NCBI RefSeq assembly: GCF_014356525.2
Contig: NC_052506.1
Span: forward strand, 14,258,783-14,322,782
DNA: 64,000 bases
Source of the DNA: Nilaparvata lugens
Taxonomy: Eukaryota > Arthropoda > Insecta > Hemiptera > Delphacidae
Reading direction: 5' to 3'
The position numbers and the translations under genes were made by a program. Positions 13,276 to 24,760 of the stretch are shown here, piece after piece (positions within the stretch are counted from its first letter, which is position 1; the number at the start of each line of letters is the position of its first letter). Under the pieces are notes generated by a model. That model was not told the DNA's origin and made no database searches. It saw only the letters and a program-made list of their open reading frames with translations.

Positions 13276-16200
13276 GCCATTTTTTGAAAACTTGGAGCTA
13301 TTTTTAAAATTCAACTATTTTTTGACAATTTAACACTGTTAGGAACTCACTAAAACACAATATTTTCTTAGAGAAGATTGCATACGGTATTTTGTTTTAT
13401 TACAGTGCTGTATTTGGCTTCATTGCCAGCGTATCATGTTCCCTGGCAGTCTTCTTACTTTTAGACCAGTGAGACAAAAAGTAAGCGATAGACTATGCCC
13501 AAGATTCTAGAATAGGCAAGAGATCTGCATGGATACAGTCAATTACTTCCGAAACAAACAGTCAACAAGTTCAGAATCAACTGAATTCGTACTGATAAAA
13601 TTGTAGCAAGCATGAGCGGCTCATGCCTGTTTGGACAGAATATAAATAGAATTATATTTATACTATTGCAGTCTCGGAGTATCAGAATGATATAAATTAT
13701 TGTGTCACATAAAGCTCAATTGTACGGTATTATTCTATAGAATAGGTGCCACCTTGTTCCTGTAGCTGCGCAGCTATTAAAGAAAAAGTTGTGTTTCAGA
13801 CAATAATTTCAGTCAAATGATAGGAATTCGATTACTAACCTCATGAATATGTGCAACTTCATCCTCTACATCACATTTGCCAGTTTCACAGGTTCCACTA
13901 ATATTTGAAGATCCAACAATTCCACTAGTTTTCATAACCTGAAAAAAAAGAAAATATAATCAATGCTCATGTATGCAAATGGAAAAGTTTGAATGCCTAT
14001 TTCAATTTAATGGATTCGGGTTCCCAGATTTTCAATAATGTTTGTGAAAAAACCCCTTCCTCACAATATACTCACAATTCAAAAAACTTGCCACAAAAAT
14101 AATAGTTATTCAAAAGGAGACATGATGACACTCTTCATCAATAAAAACCTTCAAACTTGAGTTGCTAGGTAGGACTAAATGATTTCATTCAAAGTACCAT
14201 TTAAGTTGAACATTTTGGGGCGAAACTTTACTTTACCACCCCAGTTAGTTGGTGAAAAATTTCTGGTTGCAATCGATTTGGGATATTAGTTTGATGATGG
14301 AATTATAAAAATTTGCCTCACTCATCTGTAGTTATAGTCCAGTCAATAGACATAAAAAAGGGGGTGTGCTTGCAATTTATATTGTAGTTCTGATTTTTTA
14401 AATATATTATTTGGGTACATAAGAGAAGTCCAGGACCAATTTCTAGATGCAAAATTTCCTTGTGCTAGATACAGAGTGGCCCAAAAACCTTGTATTTTCG
14501 GCTCATTTTCCAGTTTTTAGCTATTTCTGCCAAATCTCGTAATCGGACAGAAAAATTTGTTCTCGCCTTTTTTCTAGATTATGAAGTTCTGAATAAAATG
14601 AGATCATTCGGAACTCTCTATCTCTGATGAGTACTGAGTTATGATTTTTCAAAAATAAGTGAAATTAGAAGAAATAATCAATTTTGATGAATTTTAGTTA
14701 CAGATCAACAATATCTTCTGATTGTTACCATTTAGATGTATAATTCAAAATCACTCTGGGCGTATTTTTGTGCTCTACAATCTGAGATCAGGTTGAGCGC
14801 TCTATCTCATAAAGATTTCCAGGTACACCTGACAACAATGCTCCTTGTATTGGGAAAAACACCTAATTTTCAGCTTCACTCATCACCAACTACATAGTCT
14901 TCACATTGATATTTCGCACAATGACATTAAGTTTATAAGATTATGTTCTATGAGAATCATCCGATAGATTCACTTCATTTCAGTATTTCCTGGTGGAGAG
15001 GCGCGCTTAAGGTCAGCGCAAGGATAAAAATTTCAAACACTTATAACTTCTGACACAATGCTCAGATTTCATCGTGCTACACTTCATTCTTTTCGGCTCG
15101 TCAAGGCGGTCCAAAATCATGCATGTCAAATATGGTTGAAAAGTGGAAAATTTATTGTTGAGTGTACTGAAGCCCATATTCCAATACACAAAAAATGGCC
15201 ACTGATATACTTTCTTTTAGTTATTGTACTTTCACCATTTTTGATAATTTACCAAGATAGTAATGTGCCTAAATGTGATTAAACTCATTAGGGTATTTAT
15301 TAATATCAACTACAAAGCAATTTTACTATACTAAGAAAGACTTTTATTGGGTAAAAAATTAACTTACTGTACTGAAGCAAATTTTTTTGGGCTTTGAAGG
15401 GCTCATTGCAAACATTGACTGTTGAGAGACTTTTCATCACAGTCATAATAATGTCTGCAAGTTGTTATTGCTAACATATAATAATCCATAACTTTATTGA
15501 AACTATAGTAGTGGAATCTATTTTTTGATTTCAGATATGGTGAGATCATTTCTCTTATTATAAATTAAAATAAGCTACCATAACAAGGCTTGCTTCCCAA
15601 ATTATAATCTACAAGTTACTCAGCATTTTTCAAGTTGAAAAGCTAGGTTATAATGGATCGATCTCTAATTCAGAATAGAGATTTTTAACTTGTTCAACTT
15701 TCAATTTATAGTTAGAGAATAATATAAGTTGAAGTTATAAAATTTGTAAAACTAACCTCAGTCTGGAAGTTGGTTTTTACTTGGTAGTTGGTACGTCTAA
15801 AATGTTGTAACTAAATTTTACTTCTTCTTCAACTACTAGACGGAAAACGAAACGTTCGAAAGCCTTTGGCATTATTATTACAACAATTAGGAGCAACCCC
15901 CCATAATTGCTATTTAATTAAAATTAAAGTAGCAAAACTATCAAATTCAATGTAAACGCGTATGAAAGATGGGATGGGATAGAGCAAAATGGCGATGGCG
16001 ACTGCCTTTTCGTAAACGGTGTACACACGTACGTTTGCCTCGGGTGAGCATACGTGTATGGGCTTGCATTCGCACGTGTGGACACTGTTCGCTGAGGCAT
16101 GTGGGCGAACCGGAACCCTGTCGGTATTTTGGCGTGCTCAAAGGCGCCTCGGGCGAGCATTGAATGTACGTGTGGACGCGATTTTGCCATACGGGTGAGG

Positions 16201-18082
16201 CAAAACATAAACATTGAAGGCGTCATAACCTAATTCCATTGGAATTATTGATTTATATTATTTGTGTTATATTATTGATTATATGTTAATATATATTATA
16301 TATGTTATATTGTAATTATATGTTAATATTATTGATTTATATTATTTATGTCATTCATTAACCTAATTCCATTGGAATTAGGTTAATGAATGACAAATCA
16401 AATTGTGATCCAATAACTAATTGTAAATTGTAGGATTTTTGTAATTTTGTAGGATAAGTGGATTGTCAAATATTTAAATAGAAACATGCATGGAGTATAT
16501 AATTCGTATCATGATTAACAAATTTAGAACTGCAAAATTTAAGTGAAAAAAGCTTCTCTACAGGGTTCCTACAAGAAAGTATAGCTCAAATATTGTTTTA
16601 CTGTGGCTATCAAATCATCTTGTGTTTGTTTCATGTTATCAATCAGAGTTGTTAATTAAAATTGTAATCTTCAATATGATATTATATGTTTTAGATAGCT
16701 AGGCTATCTATAGAGAGATTTATTCAAACTTTGAACTAGTATTCCCTTGAAGGTAATCTTTTGGAGAATCTTGTTTTGTCATGTGTATGAGCAGAGTTAG
16801 TTTAAAATGGGCAGCAATTTAGTATTTGATTCAATTTATGGCTAATTTCCTTAAAGAAGACTGTCAATTTTGTGAGACAGTGTTATGTGCTTTGATTAGG
16901 TTATCAAAACTTCTGGAATTATTGTAGAATTTTTCTTTTTTTGAGATTCAGAATAGATATTGGAAACCAACAAATGAATCGCCTAATGCCAAGAATCTCA
17001 AAGTTAGAGCCAATCGTTCTTGTGGAGTTATTGCTTTCCTCATGATGATATCATTTTTTGTTTAGATAACTAGTTGAATTAGATTCAGTATATTAACAAG
17101 ATAATGTTTTGACAACCTACGAAAGTTTAAATTATCAATATTATGTCATGTAGCAATTTATTTCCTTACTTCAACCTACAATCGTTCAACCCACCAACAT
17201 CGTTTGTCAAGTTTTATTTTTGATTTTATTATATAAGTCACTGAAATAAAATGATACTGCTGCAATTTGTGATAACTATCTTCAATGATGGAATGACGCC
17301 ATTGTTGTCATGTTGTGGAAAATCTACATCTACCATGTCTTCGTGTCGTCTGCAAATCAGATAGCTTTTTGAATGCTGAGGCATACGTGGATCGCGTCCA
17401 CAAGGACGTACAGTGAATGTTGAGGCATATGTACATACGATTGTTCGCGCGAATCTGTACGGACGTGTGTACAAGGCTTAAGCAATTTTACCACTATAGC
17501 AACGAGCTATTATAGTAAACTATAGAGTGGCTGTTGGTGTGCTTACAGCGCTCTCAATGTGTTACACGGCGAACTAAGGGCAGCCATGACAGAGAGAGGC
17601 AAGATTTCAAGAAGAGCCAGTCTGCCACTGCAGGAATAGATGTGTTTTTTCAAATTGATTTCTATCAATATAAAATTATCATTCCAATTGGTACTTTTAC
17701 GAAAATTAAATGAGGTATGTGTGAGAATATTTATCTCATTGAAATAACCTCTAGAATGTTCAGAATCGACTGAATATAAAAGTAGGTCTATAGGAGTAGG
17801 CTAGACTAGATCATGCCGACTATTTAATAATTTTGTTTGTGATATTACTTACAAATTGAATTGCATATGAAACTACAGTCGAGTTGGATAGATTTAGACT
17901 TATTAAACATTTCAACTGTACACTGTTAATATATTATTTATTTGTATTGTGTAGAGAATGTCAATGAAGTCATTCATCATACAAAAAGTTCCCACAGTCA
18001 CAATTTTTTTGGTATGTGTTTGTATATATTGCCATTATTTTATTGACTGCACTATCCCCAACGCAAGGTAACAAGAGGTGTT
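13276..18082. other. Non-coding region with unclassified repeats
   Basis: No gene recognised. The segments at about 16015-16070 (gtgtacacacgtacgtttgc) and 17440-17475 (cgtacggacgtgtgtacaag) are inverted partners and may mark a decayed DNA transposon of about 1.45 kb. A short palindromic duplication of cctaattccattggaatta lies at about 16229-16385. The open frame at 15058-15282 has no recognised homology. Confidence 0.35.
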
Positions 18083-18760
18083 TTTATGTTGAGGAGATAA
18101 AAGGAAATAGTGTGTCAACATTTTTTAGTAAATATCTACTATAGTTACGTTCATTCACACCTTTTGTATGGAGCAATATTATGGGCCAATTGTAGTGATT
18201 TCCATTCACGTTTTGTGTTACAAAAAAGAGCAATAAGAATCATGTATACGGTAATGTTCCTCCCCTTAAGCACTGCAAACCGCTATTTGTTAGATTGAGA
18301 ATTATGTGTTTGCCATGTATTTTTATTTTTCAATGTTTATTATTTATAAAGATTAACTTGCTCTCATTCTCTAGTCATTTTGATGTTTATTCGCACAACA
18401 CAAGAAATAGGTTGAACCTAGAAACGAATATTGTCGGTATAAATCTAGTCATATGAGTTTTAGGGCTTGTGCAATTATTAGGTTTTATAATCAGTTACCG
18501 TTACATATAAAGAGGCTTACTAGTGAGTGAATATAAACTTAAAATTAAGGATTTTCTAATAAGAAACCTGTCTTTATACTAATGATGAATATTTTGCCTT
18601 TAATATGGAGAATTATTTGTAAGACGTTAATGTGATGATTTCATGTTTTTATGTGGTATGATTATATGTTTTTTATATAATAATTTATGTAATTTTCTCA
18701 TGAAGTGGCCTATACAAATTGTAATTTGTCTTTGAAAATAAATGGATTTTGATTTGATTT
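18083..18760 (+). mobile_element. CR1-like LINE fragment, RT C-terminus and 3' end
   Basis: The frame at 18110-18298 reads IYYSYVHSHLLYGAILWANC and then LQKRAIRIM, the usual end of the CR1/jockey reverse transcriptase. Shifted frames continue with HNTRNRLNLE and KLKIKDFLI-like text. The segment ends in aaaataaatggattttgatttgattt-type short repeats, common at LINE 3' ends. Several frameshifts make it non-functional. Confidence 0.7.
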
Positions 18761-18768
18761 ATAGCCTA

Positions 18769-18931
18769 AAGCTGGGTTTACACCAAAGTTATTAACAAAA
18801 TATTAATAGCTTATGTTCATTATGTAATTATGTTCATCATGTGTATGATAAGTTATGTTCAATCTAATAGAATATATATAGGGATTAAGTTATTAACATT
18901 TTGTTGATAACTTTGGTGTAAACCCAGTTTA
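18769..18931. mobile_element. Short MITE (GCTGGGTTTACACC family)
   Basis: The left end gctgggtttacaccaaagtt and right end aactttggtgtaaacccagt are near-perfect inverted repeats of about 35 bp around a 90-bp AT-rich core. TAA occurs on both flanks. A fragment with the same end lies at 39651-39700. Confidence 0.75.
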
Positions 18932-19154
18932 ATAGATTATAAACATGTTTTGTTGAACTGAGTAGCCTACTATTTAACTAAAACTCATAAAAATGAATAA
19001 TTTTTAACGAGTAGCCTACTATAGCCTTTTACTAGCTACTAAATTCATGTACTTACTAATAACTATGGAATTCTATTGTGCAAAATTTATATTGTTTGGT
19101 GCTAAAGAATGTTATCTAATTCAATTAACTATAAATATAACAAATCATTATTAG

Positions 19155-19700
19155 ACTGTTCGTCTCTCGTTGGTTCTTTTATACCCATTTGTAGTCCAAC
19201 TAGATGTATATAAAATGTGTGCATTAAATTTCACAAAGTAAACAACTATATTAAATAATAGAGAATATATTATTATTTTGAATATTATTATAATGGTATG
19301 TGGTATTGTAGTGAATAGGACGTGGGAGTCGATGCACAAACGCTCTTCCAGAGAGTAGGCGTTTAGTGACGCGTTTTCCCTAGTTAACAATTCTCTTTGT
19401 AGAGGATTTGTGACACTTGCAATCGAGTCTTATGCGAGTACGCATTGAGTTGGTGATTGCTCTCTCGACATCTCAACCACAGAGTGTGGTCGTGATCCTG
19501 CTTCTTCCTTCTCAAGGTATCTGGGCATCCTCAGTGATCATGTTGTGGTGTAACACTGGACTTCAAGGTAATAAACACGAACTTTATTATTGCTAAAAAT
19601 GTGTCTTCCTTCTAACATTTCCGAGCCCTTAAGTTCCTCCGAAGCCTCCGAAACCTATGACCCGCTCGGGCCACTACAAATTGGTAGCAGCGTCGCGGAT
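19155..19700 (+). repeat. Probable 5' LTR and primer-binding site of an LTR retroelement
   Basis: Upstream of the gag ORF the sequence ends in an LTR-like ...CACTACA, followed after three bases by TGGTAGCAGCGTCGCGGA, which looks like a tRNA primer-binding site. A TATA-like tatataaaatg is at about 19206-19216. The left LTR border was set at a TGTT near 19155 and is uncertain, because no 3' LTR was found for comparison. Confidence 0.45.
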
Positions 19701-19829
19701 GTTAGAAGTTGACAATTAGAATTGTGAATCAATTAAATTAATGATGTTTTGAAATTAAATTTTTTGAATTTGAATGTTTTGAATTAGTACAAAATAATTC
19801 TATTATTAACTGTAGTAAAATGTTTGATA

Positions 19830-20177
19830 ATGGCTGCTGAGGTTTGCAAAGACGTTGCTCGAATTTATAAATCTCTAAGCGAATTAGATCGGAGAGTCTA
19901 TCAATTTTTCATTGTAACTAAAGAGGTGGATGAAACAACTTTAGTGTATTATCGAGTTGCTCAAGGTGTAACCCTCTCTTCTGAGGAACACGTTCTAACC
20001 AAAGATCTAGGGAAGAATGAAAAACAAATTATGGTTGATACAATAACGTATGATCTTTACAGTGAAAAATCAAAATTGGTGATTGGGAAAGGAGAGATCA
20101 CATTAACAAATCCTGATGCTGTAGTAACATACACAATAAGTATTGACACCACAGTAGATGATTACTCATTACTCTGA
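19830..20177 (+). CDS. Uncharacterised ORF of the LTR element, 115 aa
   Basis: An open frame of 115 codons from the ATG at 19830, about 150 bp after the putative primer-binding site. The protein starts MAAEVCKDVARIYKSLSELD, is soluble, has mixed charge and no signal peptide, and is followed by two more short ORFs and then gag. I do not recognise the family. The position in the leader of a retroelement suggests an accessory or spliced product, but this is inference. Its intact frame beside the intact gag argues that the element is not very old. Confidence 0.4.
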   Translation: MAAEVCKDVARIYKSLSELDRRVYQFFIVTKEVDETTLVYYRVAQGVTLSSEEHVLTKDLGKNEKQIMVDTITYDLYSEKSKLVIGKGEITLTNPDAVVTYTISIDTTVDDYSLL

Positions 20178-20462
20178 ATTATCGATAAGATCCAGTTCTC
20201 TCATTTGGAATTTTCTCAGACTACTCCGAACATAAATGTATTGATTATTTCTACATTTTCCAATGAAACTATTTGATTTAATTATTCAAAATTAATGCAT
20301 GTTAATAGTAGTCTAAAATATTGATCCTAGCCAGATGATTTTTGCCGAGTGACTGTGTTTATGGGTACTAAGAAATCAAAAACTTTAAAAACAACTGAAA
20401 ACGAAAATGTAGAAGCTCTTGAATGGTATAGACCTTTTGGCTAAGTCTCAGTAGTTAGCCCG

Positions 20463-20792
20463 ATGTCGACTAGTCAGAATTCTCATGTACGTGAGCTATT
20501 CATGAAAATAGGAACTCGCTCCACACAGATAGATGCTTACTATGAACATGTTCACGATACAAGAAGTCCCCTCCCGTCTATCACTCTACCAAGTTGCTCG
20601 CCTCTGAATCTGTCCAATAAACCAGGTGTTACTGTCTTCGCGAAATCCAGTAAAAAATCATCCGAGACCCCTGAAAAAGTGAACGAAATTAAAGAAGCTA
20701 TCTATGACACTCCAAATTTAAGAACGCGACCCGTGTTAAATACAAACCTCAATTCAAATAACGATTATATGGTGATGACAAGAAAGAACTGA
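20463..20792 (+). CDS. Uncharacterised ORF of the LTR element, 109 aa
   Basis: A 109-codon frame, rich in Ser, Pro, Asn and Thr, hence probably disordered, ending one base before the next ORF's ATG. No homology recognised. It lies between the 115-aa ORF and gag on the same strand, and the tight spacing suggests that they belong to one transcript. A short 28-codon frame (ATG near 20362) precedes it. Confidence 0.35.
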   Translation: MSTSQNSHVRELFMKIGTRSTQIDAYYEHVHDTRSPLPSITLPSCSPLNLSNKPGVTVFAKSSKKSSETPEKVNEIKEAIYDTPNLRTRPVLNTNLNSNNDYMVMTRKN

Positions 20793-20793
20793 T

Positions 20794-21000
20794 ATGGCTG
20801 ATTCTCAGCGACGATCAGCTCCTATCTATTATCTACCGATTGTAGACGCAGATACCTTACTAGAGGGATGTGAATCCATTTTACGGTCCCTTATACAGAG
20901 AATTATTGAGGGCTATATTAATGGTTTTACCGATTATAGTAGCGAACGTAGCGTCCAGAGGGTGAAGGTAACAAAACTTGAAATTAAATTCTCTGACTAA
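20794..21000 (+). CDS. Uncharacterised ORF of the LTR element, 68 aa
   Basis: 68 codons from ATG at 20794, starting right after the stop of the previous ORF and ending 12 bases before the gag ATG. The sequence (IYYLPIVDADTLLEGCES and on) has no recognised homology. The close packing of three ORFs before gag is unusual for a Ty3/gypsy-type element. Confidence 0.35.
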   Translation: MADSQRRSAPIYYLPIVDADTLLEGCESILRSLIQRIIEGYINGFTDYSSERSVQRVKVTKLEIKFSD

Positions 21001-21012
21001 TTTCAAACAATA

Positions 21013-22023
21013 ATGGGTGAAGAAAATCCAGGGAGTGCCGCTAGTATGGCAAATCAAACGAAGGCAGCTGTCGCTGATATATCACGACAGTTGGCAGCCA
21101 GTAGCAATACAACGCCCGTTACTGTAAAAGATTTTGCGTTAGCGAATGTAGTTGAACCCTGGCATGGCGATAGTTCTAAAGTTTCTATAGTTGATTTTCT
21201 ATCACAAGTAGACAACGTAGCTGCTTTAGGCAATTGGTCAGATGATGATAAAATTCGAATAATATCAATTCGACTAAAAGGCTCTGCTCTAACTTTCTTT
21301 AGAAGTTCCCCTTTAATCAAAGCAGGTACTTCTTATAATGATATAAAGAAGGCCCTGATCGAACGCTTTTTAGAAAAGGTTCCCGACCAATTTTACTATA
21401 CCACCTTACAGACAACCACCCAGAGAAAGGGAGAAACTCCTGAACAATTTTCTGATCGACTCCAATCAATATGTGACAAAACCATACGAAAAACCAACAA
21501 TCCTGACGAACAGAGAATTTTAAATGAAGAAGCTGAGCACAGGCTCTTAGCAGCTTACTTGGCCGGATTGGAAGGAGAGGTTGGACAACAGGTTCGTTTA
21601 CGTTTTCCGACGAACATGTCACAAGCTGTGCAATTGGCTGTTACCATAACTAATATGTTTCGTCCACATTCTTCCTCCGCCACTAACCGCGTTTTCTCAG
21701 CTCAAACAACAACTAAAAATGCTTATCACAAAAAGCAAGAAACACGCACTTGTTTTAACTGTAATAAGGTCGGTCACATCGCCAAAGATTGCCACATTAG
21801 GAAACACGACTCCAATAGTGGAAAATCCAATTCTCAAGGAGTGAAATTTGAGAATAGGAATCAAAATAACAACTCGCATTCCGATAGGTCAAAACAAATA
21901 GAGTGCTATAACTGCAGAGGGAAAGGCCACATTGCTAAGAATTGTAGGAAACAAAAGGGTTTTCAACAAAGTTCGACGGCAAACGCCCGGACGTCGAACG
22001 GGACCTCGCAAAGCCAAAATTAG
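21013..22023 (+). CDS. gag: Gag of an LTR retrotransposon, two zinc knuckles
   Basis: A 336-residue structural protein that would form the virus-like core and bind element RNA. Residues about 55-210 match the Ty3/gypsy-type retrotransposon Gag fold (for example IISIRLKGSALTFFRSSP, IKKALIERFL, GETPEQFSDRL). Two CCHC knuckles follow: CFNCNKVGHIAKDC (247-260) and CYNCRGKGHIAKNC (298-311). The frame is intact. No protease, reverse transcriptase or integrase of this element follows. The sequence changes at once into a pyrimidine microsatellite and the tandem repeats at the border of the viral element, so the retroelement is truncated or was interrupted here. Confidence 0.88.
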   Translation: MGEENPGSAASMANQTKAAVADISRQLAASSNTTPVTVKDFALANVVEPWHGDSSKVSIVDFLSQVDNVAALGNWSDDDKIRIISIRLKGSALTFFRSSPLIKAGTSYNDIKKALIERFLEKVPDQFYYTTLQTTTQRKGETPEQFSDRLQSICDKTIRKTNNPDEQRILNEEAEHRLLAAYLAGLEGEVGQQVRLRFPTNMSQAVQLAVTITNMFRPHSSSATNRVFSAQTTTKNAYHKKQETRTCFNCNKVGHIAKDCHIRKHDSNSGKSNSQGVKFENRNQNNNSHSDRSKQIECYNCRGKGHIAKNCRKQKGFQQSSTANARTSNGTSQSQN

Positions 22024-22055
22024 GTAGTTCCCCGATTACAGGTAAACAATGATGA

Positions 22056-22113
22056 TGCCTTCTCCTTCTCCCTCTCCTTCTCCCTCTCCCTCTCCTTCTC
22101 CCTCTCCCTCTCC
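22056..22113. repeat. Pyrimidine microsatellite (tctccc/tcttcc)n
   Basis: About 58 bp of alternating tctccttctccctc units directly after the gag stop and before the tandem repeats of element 1. It marks or obscures the junction. Confidence 0.85.
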
Positions 22114-22149
22114 CAGTGAGGACGAGGGGGAGGGAAAAAGGGAAAAAAT

Positions 22150-22640
22150 AATTTCCCTTTTTGGAGGAAAAATTCTCTACTGTCAAATTAAAGTGAATCC
22201 ATATTTCTACTGACAGATTAAAGTGAATCCATCTAATGCTATACTGTCAAATTAAAGTGAATCCATCTAATGCTATACTGTCAAATTAAAGTGAATGCTA
22301 GATGAGGGAAAAAATAATTTCCCTTTGAGGGAAAAATTCTCTACTAACAGATTAAAGTGAATCCATCTAATGCTATACTGTCAAATTAAAGTGAATCTGT
22401 TACATCTTTATACTGAGTGAATCCATCTAATGCTATACTGTCAAATTAAAGTGAATCTGTTACATCTTTATACTGACAGATTAAAGTGAATCCATCTAAT
22501 GCTATACTGTCAAATTAAAGTGAATGCTAAATGAGTGAATCTGTATAATGTCCCTTTGAGGGAAAAATTCTCTACTGTCAAATTAAAGTGAATGCTAAAT
22601 GAGTGAATCTGTTACATCTTTATACTGTAAAATTAATACA
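22150..22640. repeat. Tandem repeats at the left border of element 1
   Basis: About a dozen interspersed copies of a unit of 33-36 bp with the core actgtcaaattaaagtgaat, followed by ccatctaatgctat, and a second variant ending gttacatctttatact. Blocks of gagggaaaaattctctact recur between them. Similar agtgaatccat words reappear at about 26995 and 27130 inside the element. The array could be part of the element's terminal repeat. Confidence 0.75.
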
Positions 22641-22976
22641 ATTGGTTTGCTTTCCACCCGACAGTTAAGAAAAATTTCACAAATTTATATTGAAATTTTC
22701 TATGTGCTGTACAAACCGCAGGCGTTGCTTTTTAAGTGTGCTCTCCGAGAATATCTATAGTAAATTTAGTACAAACAAGCATTCCAAAAATATTTATAGA
22801 TATCCTCAGACCTATATCACTTGGGGTATCAGCTCTAATGATGTCTTAACAGTGAGAGGTCAATGATCTTTTACATTTTTTATCTGCAATGTCATACAAG
22901 CATTTCCAAAGTTCATCGGTATTTGTAACAATAGTTGAGAAATCATTTGCACTACAATAATGTAGATGAATTTGCA

Positions 22977-23192
22977 CTAGAATAATGTATCTAGTATGTC
23001 CAATAATTCGAAAATCTCAGATAAAATTGGAAAATGTACATTTTCTGTTTTTGTTAACGCTTGATCAACATCATCGCCTTGGAATCCTGTTGAAAATTTA
23101 ATATTTTTTGCAATAGAATCAAATTCATTGAATGAAATTGACATCAAGAGGCGAGATAATTTTTTGAATTTAGCAAAGCTAAAACACTGCAT
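22977..23192 (-). CDS. Small hypothetical ORF at the end of the element 1 capsid module
   Basis: 71 codons from an ATG, same strand as the capsid genes, about 200 bp beyond the last of them. It starts MQCFSFAKFKKLSRLLMSIS and has no recognised homology. It does not resemble the OB-fold-like protein at the same place in element 2. It may be a remnant of another gene or a chance frame. Confidence 0.25.
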   Translation of the reverse strand: MQCFSFAKFKKLSRLLMSISFNEFDSIAKNIKFSTGFQGDDVDQALTKTENVHFPILSEIFELLDILDTLF

Positions 23193-23395
23193 GACCTCGA
23201 TTATGTTATGAACAATAAAATTGATAAGGAAGGAATGTGCACTTAGCTGTAAAGGAGTTGGCTCTGAGGGGGCGTATCTCTTGATAAGGTAGATTCCTTA
23301 GCTGTAACAGTTGTGTCTGAGGGGGCGTTTCTCGCGTGCTCACTCAATCAAGTCTACACTGATACTAAACCAAAATGTTCGAGGAAATATCTGAA

Positions 23396-23671
23396 TTAAA
23401 AAATTTCACTACAACAATACATCATAACTTCATCTTCAATTTTAATCAATTTATCTACAGACAAATTGTGTGGACGGTAATAGCACAAATAGTCTTTTAT
23501 ATCGTTCAAATTAACTGTGCTTAGAAAAATAGCCTTTAATTGTTTTGCCAAACTATAATTTTCACTAGATGATTTCTGAATTGCACTTTCACACTCATCA
23601 TACCAGTCTATGCAGTTTTTTAACCTCACTTCCAACTGGTGGTCAGCAGCTAACCACTTTGCCGGATCCAT
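23396..23671 (-). CDS. Small conserved viral protein, element 1 copy (91 aa)
   Basis: A 91-residue, mostly helical, acidic protein. It is clearly related to the element 2 protein at 58652-59047: both begin with M-(D/N)-P and a Trp, and both carry QLKAIFL.TVN..DI.DYL.YYRP. Shared order (just after the BIR-like gene) and sequence show that it is a real gene kept in both elements. I do not recognise the family. It lacks the long Lys/Glu tail of the other copy. Its ATG lies 18 bp beyond the stop of the BIR-like gene. Confidence 0.65.
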   Translation of the reverse strand: MDPAKWLAADHQLEVRLKNCIDWYDECESAIQKSSSENYSLAKQLKAIFLSTVNLNDIKDYLCYYRPHNLSVDKLIKIEDEVMMYCCSEIF

Positions 23672-23689
23672 CGTTGTCGAGTAGTAAAA

Positions 23690-24670
23690 CTATGTGTAGG
23701 CTGGCACTATTATAGAGTAATTAAACGGTCTTTCTTCATTAATAATTGTAGACAGACAACACGTGCGAGCTTTATGCAGTCTCAGTGCATGCGAGCAATA
23801 AACACACTGTAATTCCTTTCCGTTGTAGAAGAATCCATATCGTGCAAAGTTTCTTTTCTGAGCATTCGTATACATAGGCGCCAATTTCATACTTTTCATA
23901 CGAGTATTCTCGCACAAGAAATTATTTGTTTGATACATATTTTCAAACAGCAGAGAATTATAATGTTGGGCACTGTACAACGCACACCTTCCATCGGGTC
24001 TATACTTATGTATCTTACATGCATCATAACACCACGAAGTGGTGAAAAAGCTGAAATCGGGCTTGAGAAAGTCCTCCGGTATGCATTGTACGTTAGAATG
24101 CAATCTTCTCAAAAACTTTGCTTTCTCAGTTCCTTTTGTAAAAAATTTTTCATAACCTGCGAGGTATTCACGGATAATTGTCTCATTCCATTCCAAATCT
24201 CCATCTTCCCATTTTATTTTATGATAGTTACATTCCAGCCATGTTACGTCATTAAACAATTTTGTAGTCAATTCCATCTTTGGAAATGGTGATTTGAAAT
24301 GAAATACAACATAATTATTGCTCTCATCGACAATAGCAAGTTCTTTCACAATAATTTGATTACAAGTTTGTTTAAACCAGTGAAGATCAACCGTAGCAAT
24401 TTTTGTAGGTGTCTGCTTTTGCACTCCTTTCTGTTCCTCTTCACGTTTCTGTTCCTCCACCTCTGGCGCCCCCTCCCCCTCCTCCTCCTCCTCTCCCGAC
24501 TTCTGGATTGGTGTACTGCTTCTCCTTGGTTCATAATAGAAATTTGTTGATTCAATATCGTAAAGTAGCGACGACTGAGCTTTGTCCAAAATATCAGAAT
24601 CAAGATCACACTGGATAGAGCGAGTTTGTGGCTTGTCCACCAAAATATCAGAACACAAAGAATAGGACAT
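23690..24670 (-). CDS. Viral protein with C-terminal BIR-like zinc finger, element 1 copy (326 aa)
   Basis: An open frame from an ATG at 24670. The C-terminus holds NFARYGFFYNGKELQCVYC followed by a His and more Cys residues, like the core of a BIR (baculovirus IAP repeat) domain but degenerate in its last ligands. Earlier, a Cys/His cluster (WCYDACKIH, GRCALYSAQHY) may bind another zinc. The middle (VVFHFKSPFPK, WLECNYHKIKWEDGDL, YTKGTEKAKFLRRLH) matches a domain I have seen only in uncharacterised arthropod proteins. A Glu-rich run lies near residue 65. The element 2 homologue is at 59088-60176. A TATA-like box lies about 55 bp upstream. The role is unknown; control of cell death is a guess from the BIR-like part. 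Confidence 0.72.
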   Translation of the reverse strand: MSYSLCSDILVDKPQTRSIQCDLDSDILDKAQSSLLYDIESTNFYYEPRRSSTPIQKSGEEEEEGEGAPEVEEQKREEEQKGVQKQTPTKIATVDLHWFKQTCNQIIVKELAIVDESNNYVVFHFKSPFPKMELTTKLFNDVTWLECNYHKIKWEDGDLEWNETIIREYLAGYEKFFTKGTEKAKFLRRLHSNVQCIPEDFLKPDFSFFTTSWCYDACKIHKYRPDGRCALYSAQHYNSLLFENMYQTNNFLCENTRMKSMKLAPMYTNAQKRNFARYGFFYNGKELQCVYCSHALRLHKARTCCLSTIINEERPFNYSIIVPAYT

Positions 24671-24725
24671 GATTCCTGTTCAAAGGTAAAACTGATAATG
24701 GCTTACATTTGGTGCAGTACACACC

Positions 24726-24733
24726 TTATATAA
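24726..24733 (-). promoter_or_regulatory. TATA-like box upstream of the BIR-like gene
   Basis: On the minus strand TATATAAG lies about 55 bp before the ATG at 24670. The element 2 homologue has TATATAAAA at the corresponding place (60210-60218), so the motif is conserved by position. Confidence 0.5.
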
Positions 24734-24760
24734 CCTGCAGTGATGCACTCTATCAACAAA

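Noticed and set aside
23930..24618. Plus-strand frames over the BIR-like gene
   Set aside because: Antisense shadows of a gene that is conserved as protein on the minus strand in two diverged elements.
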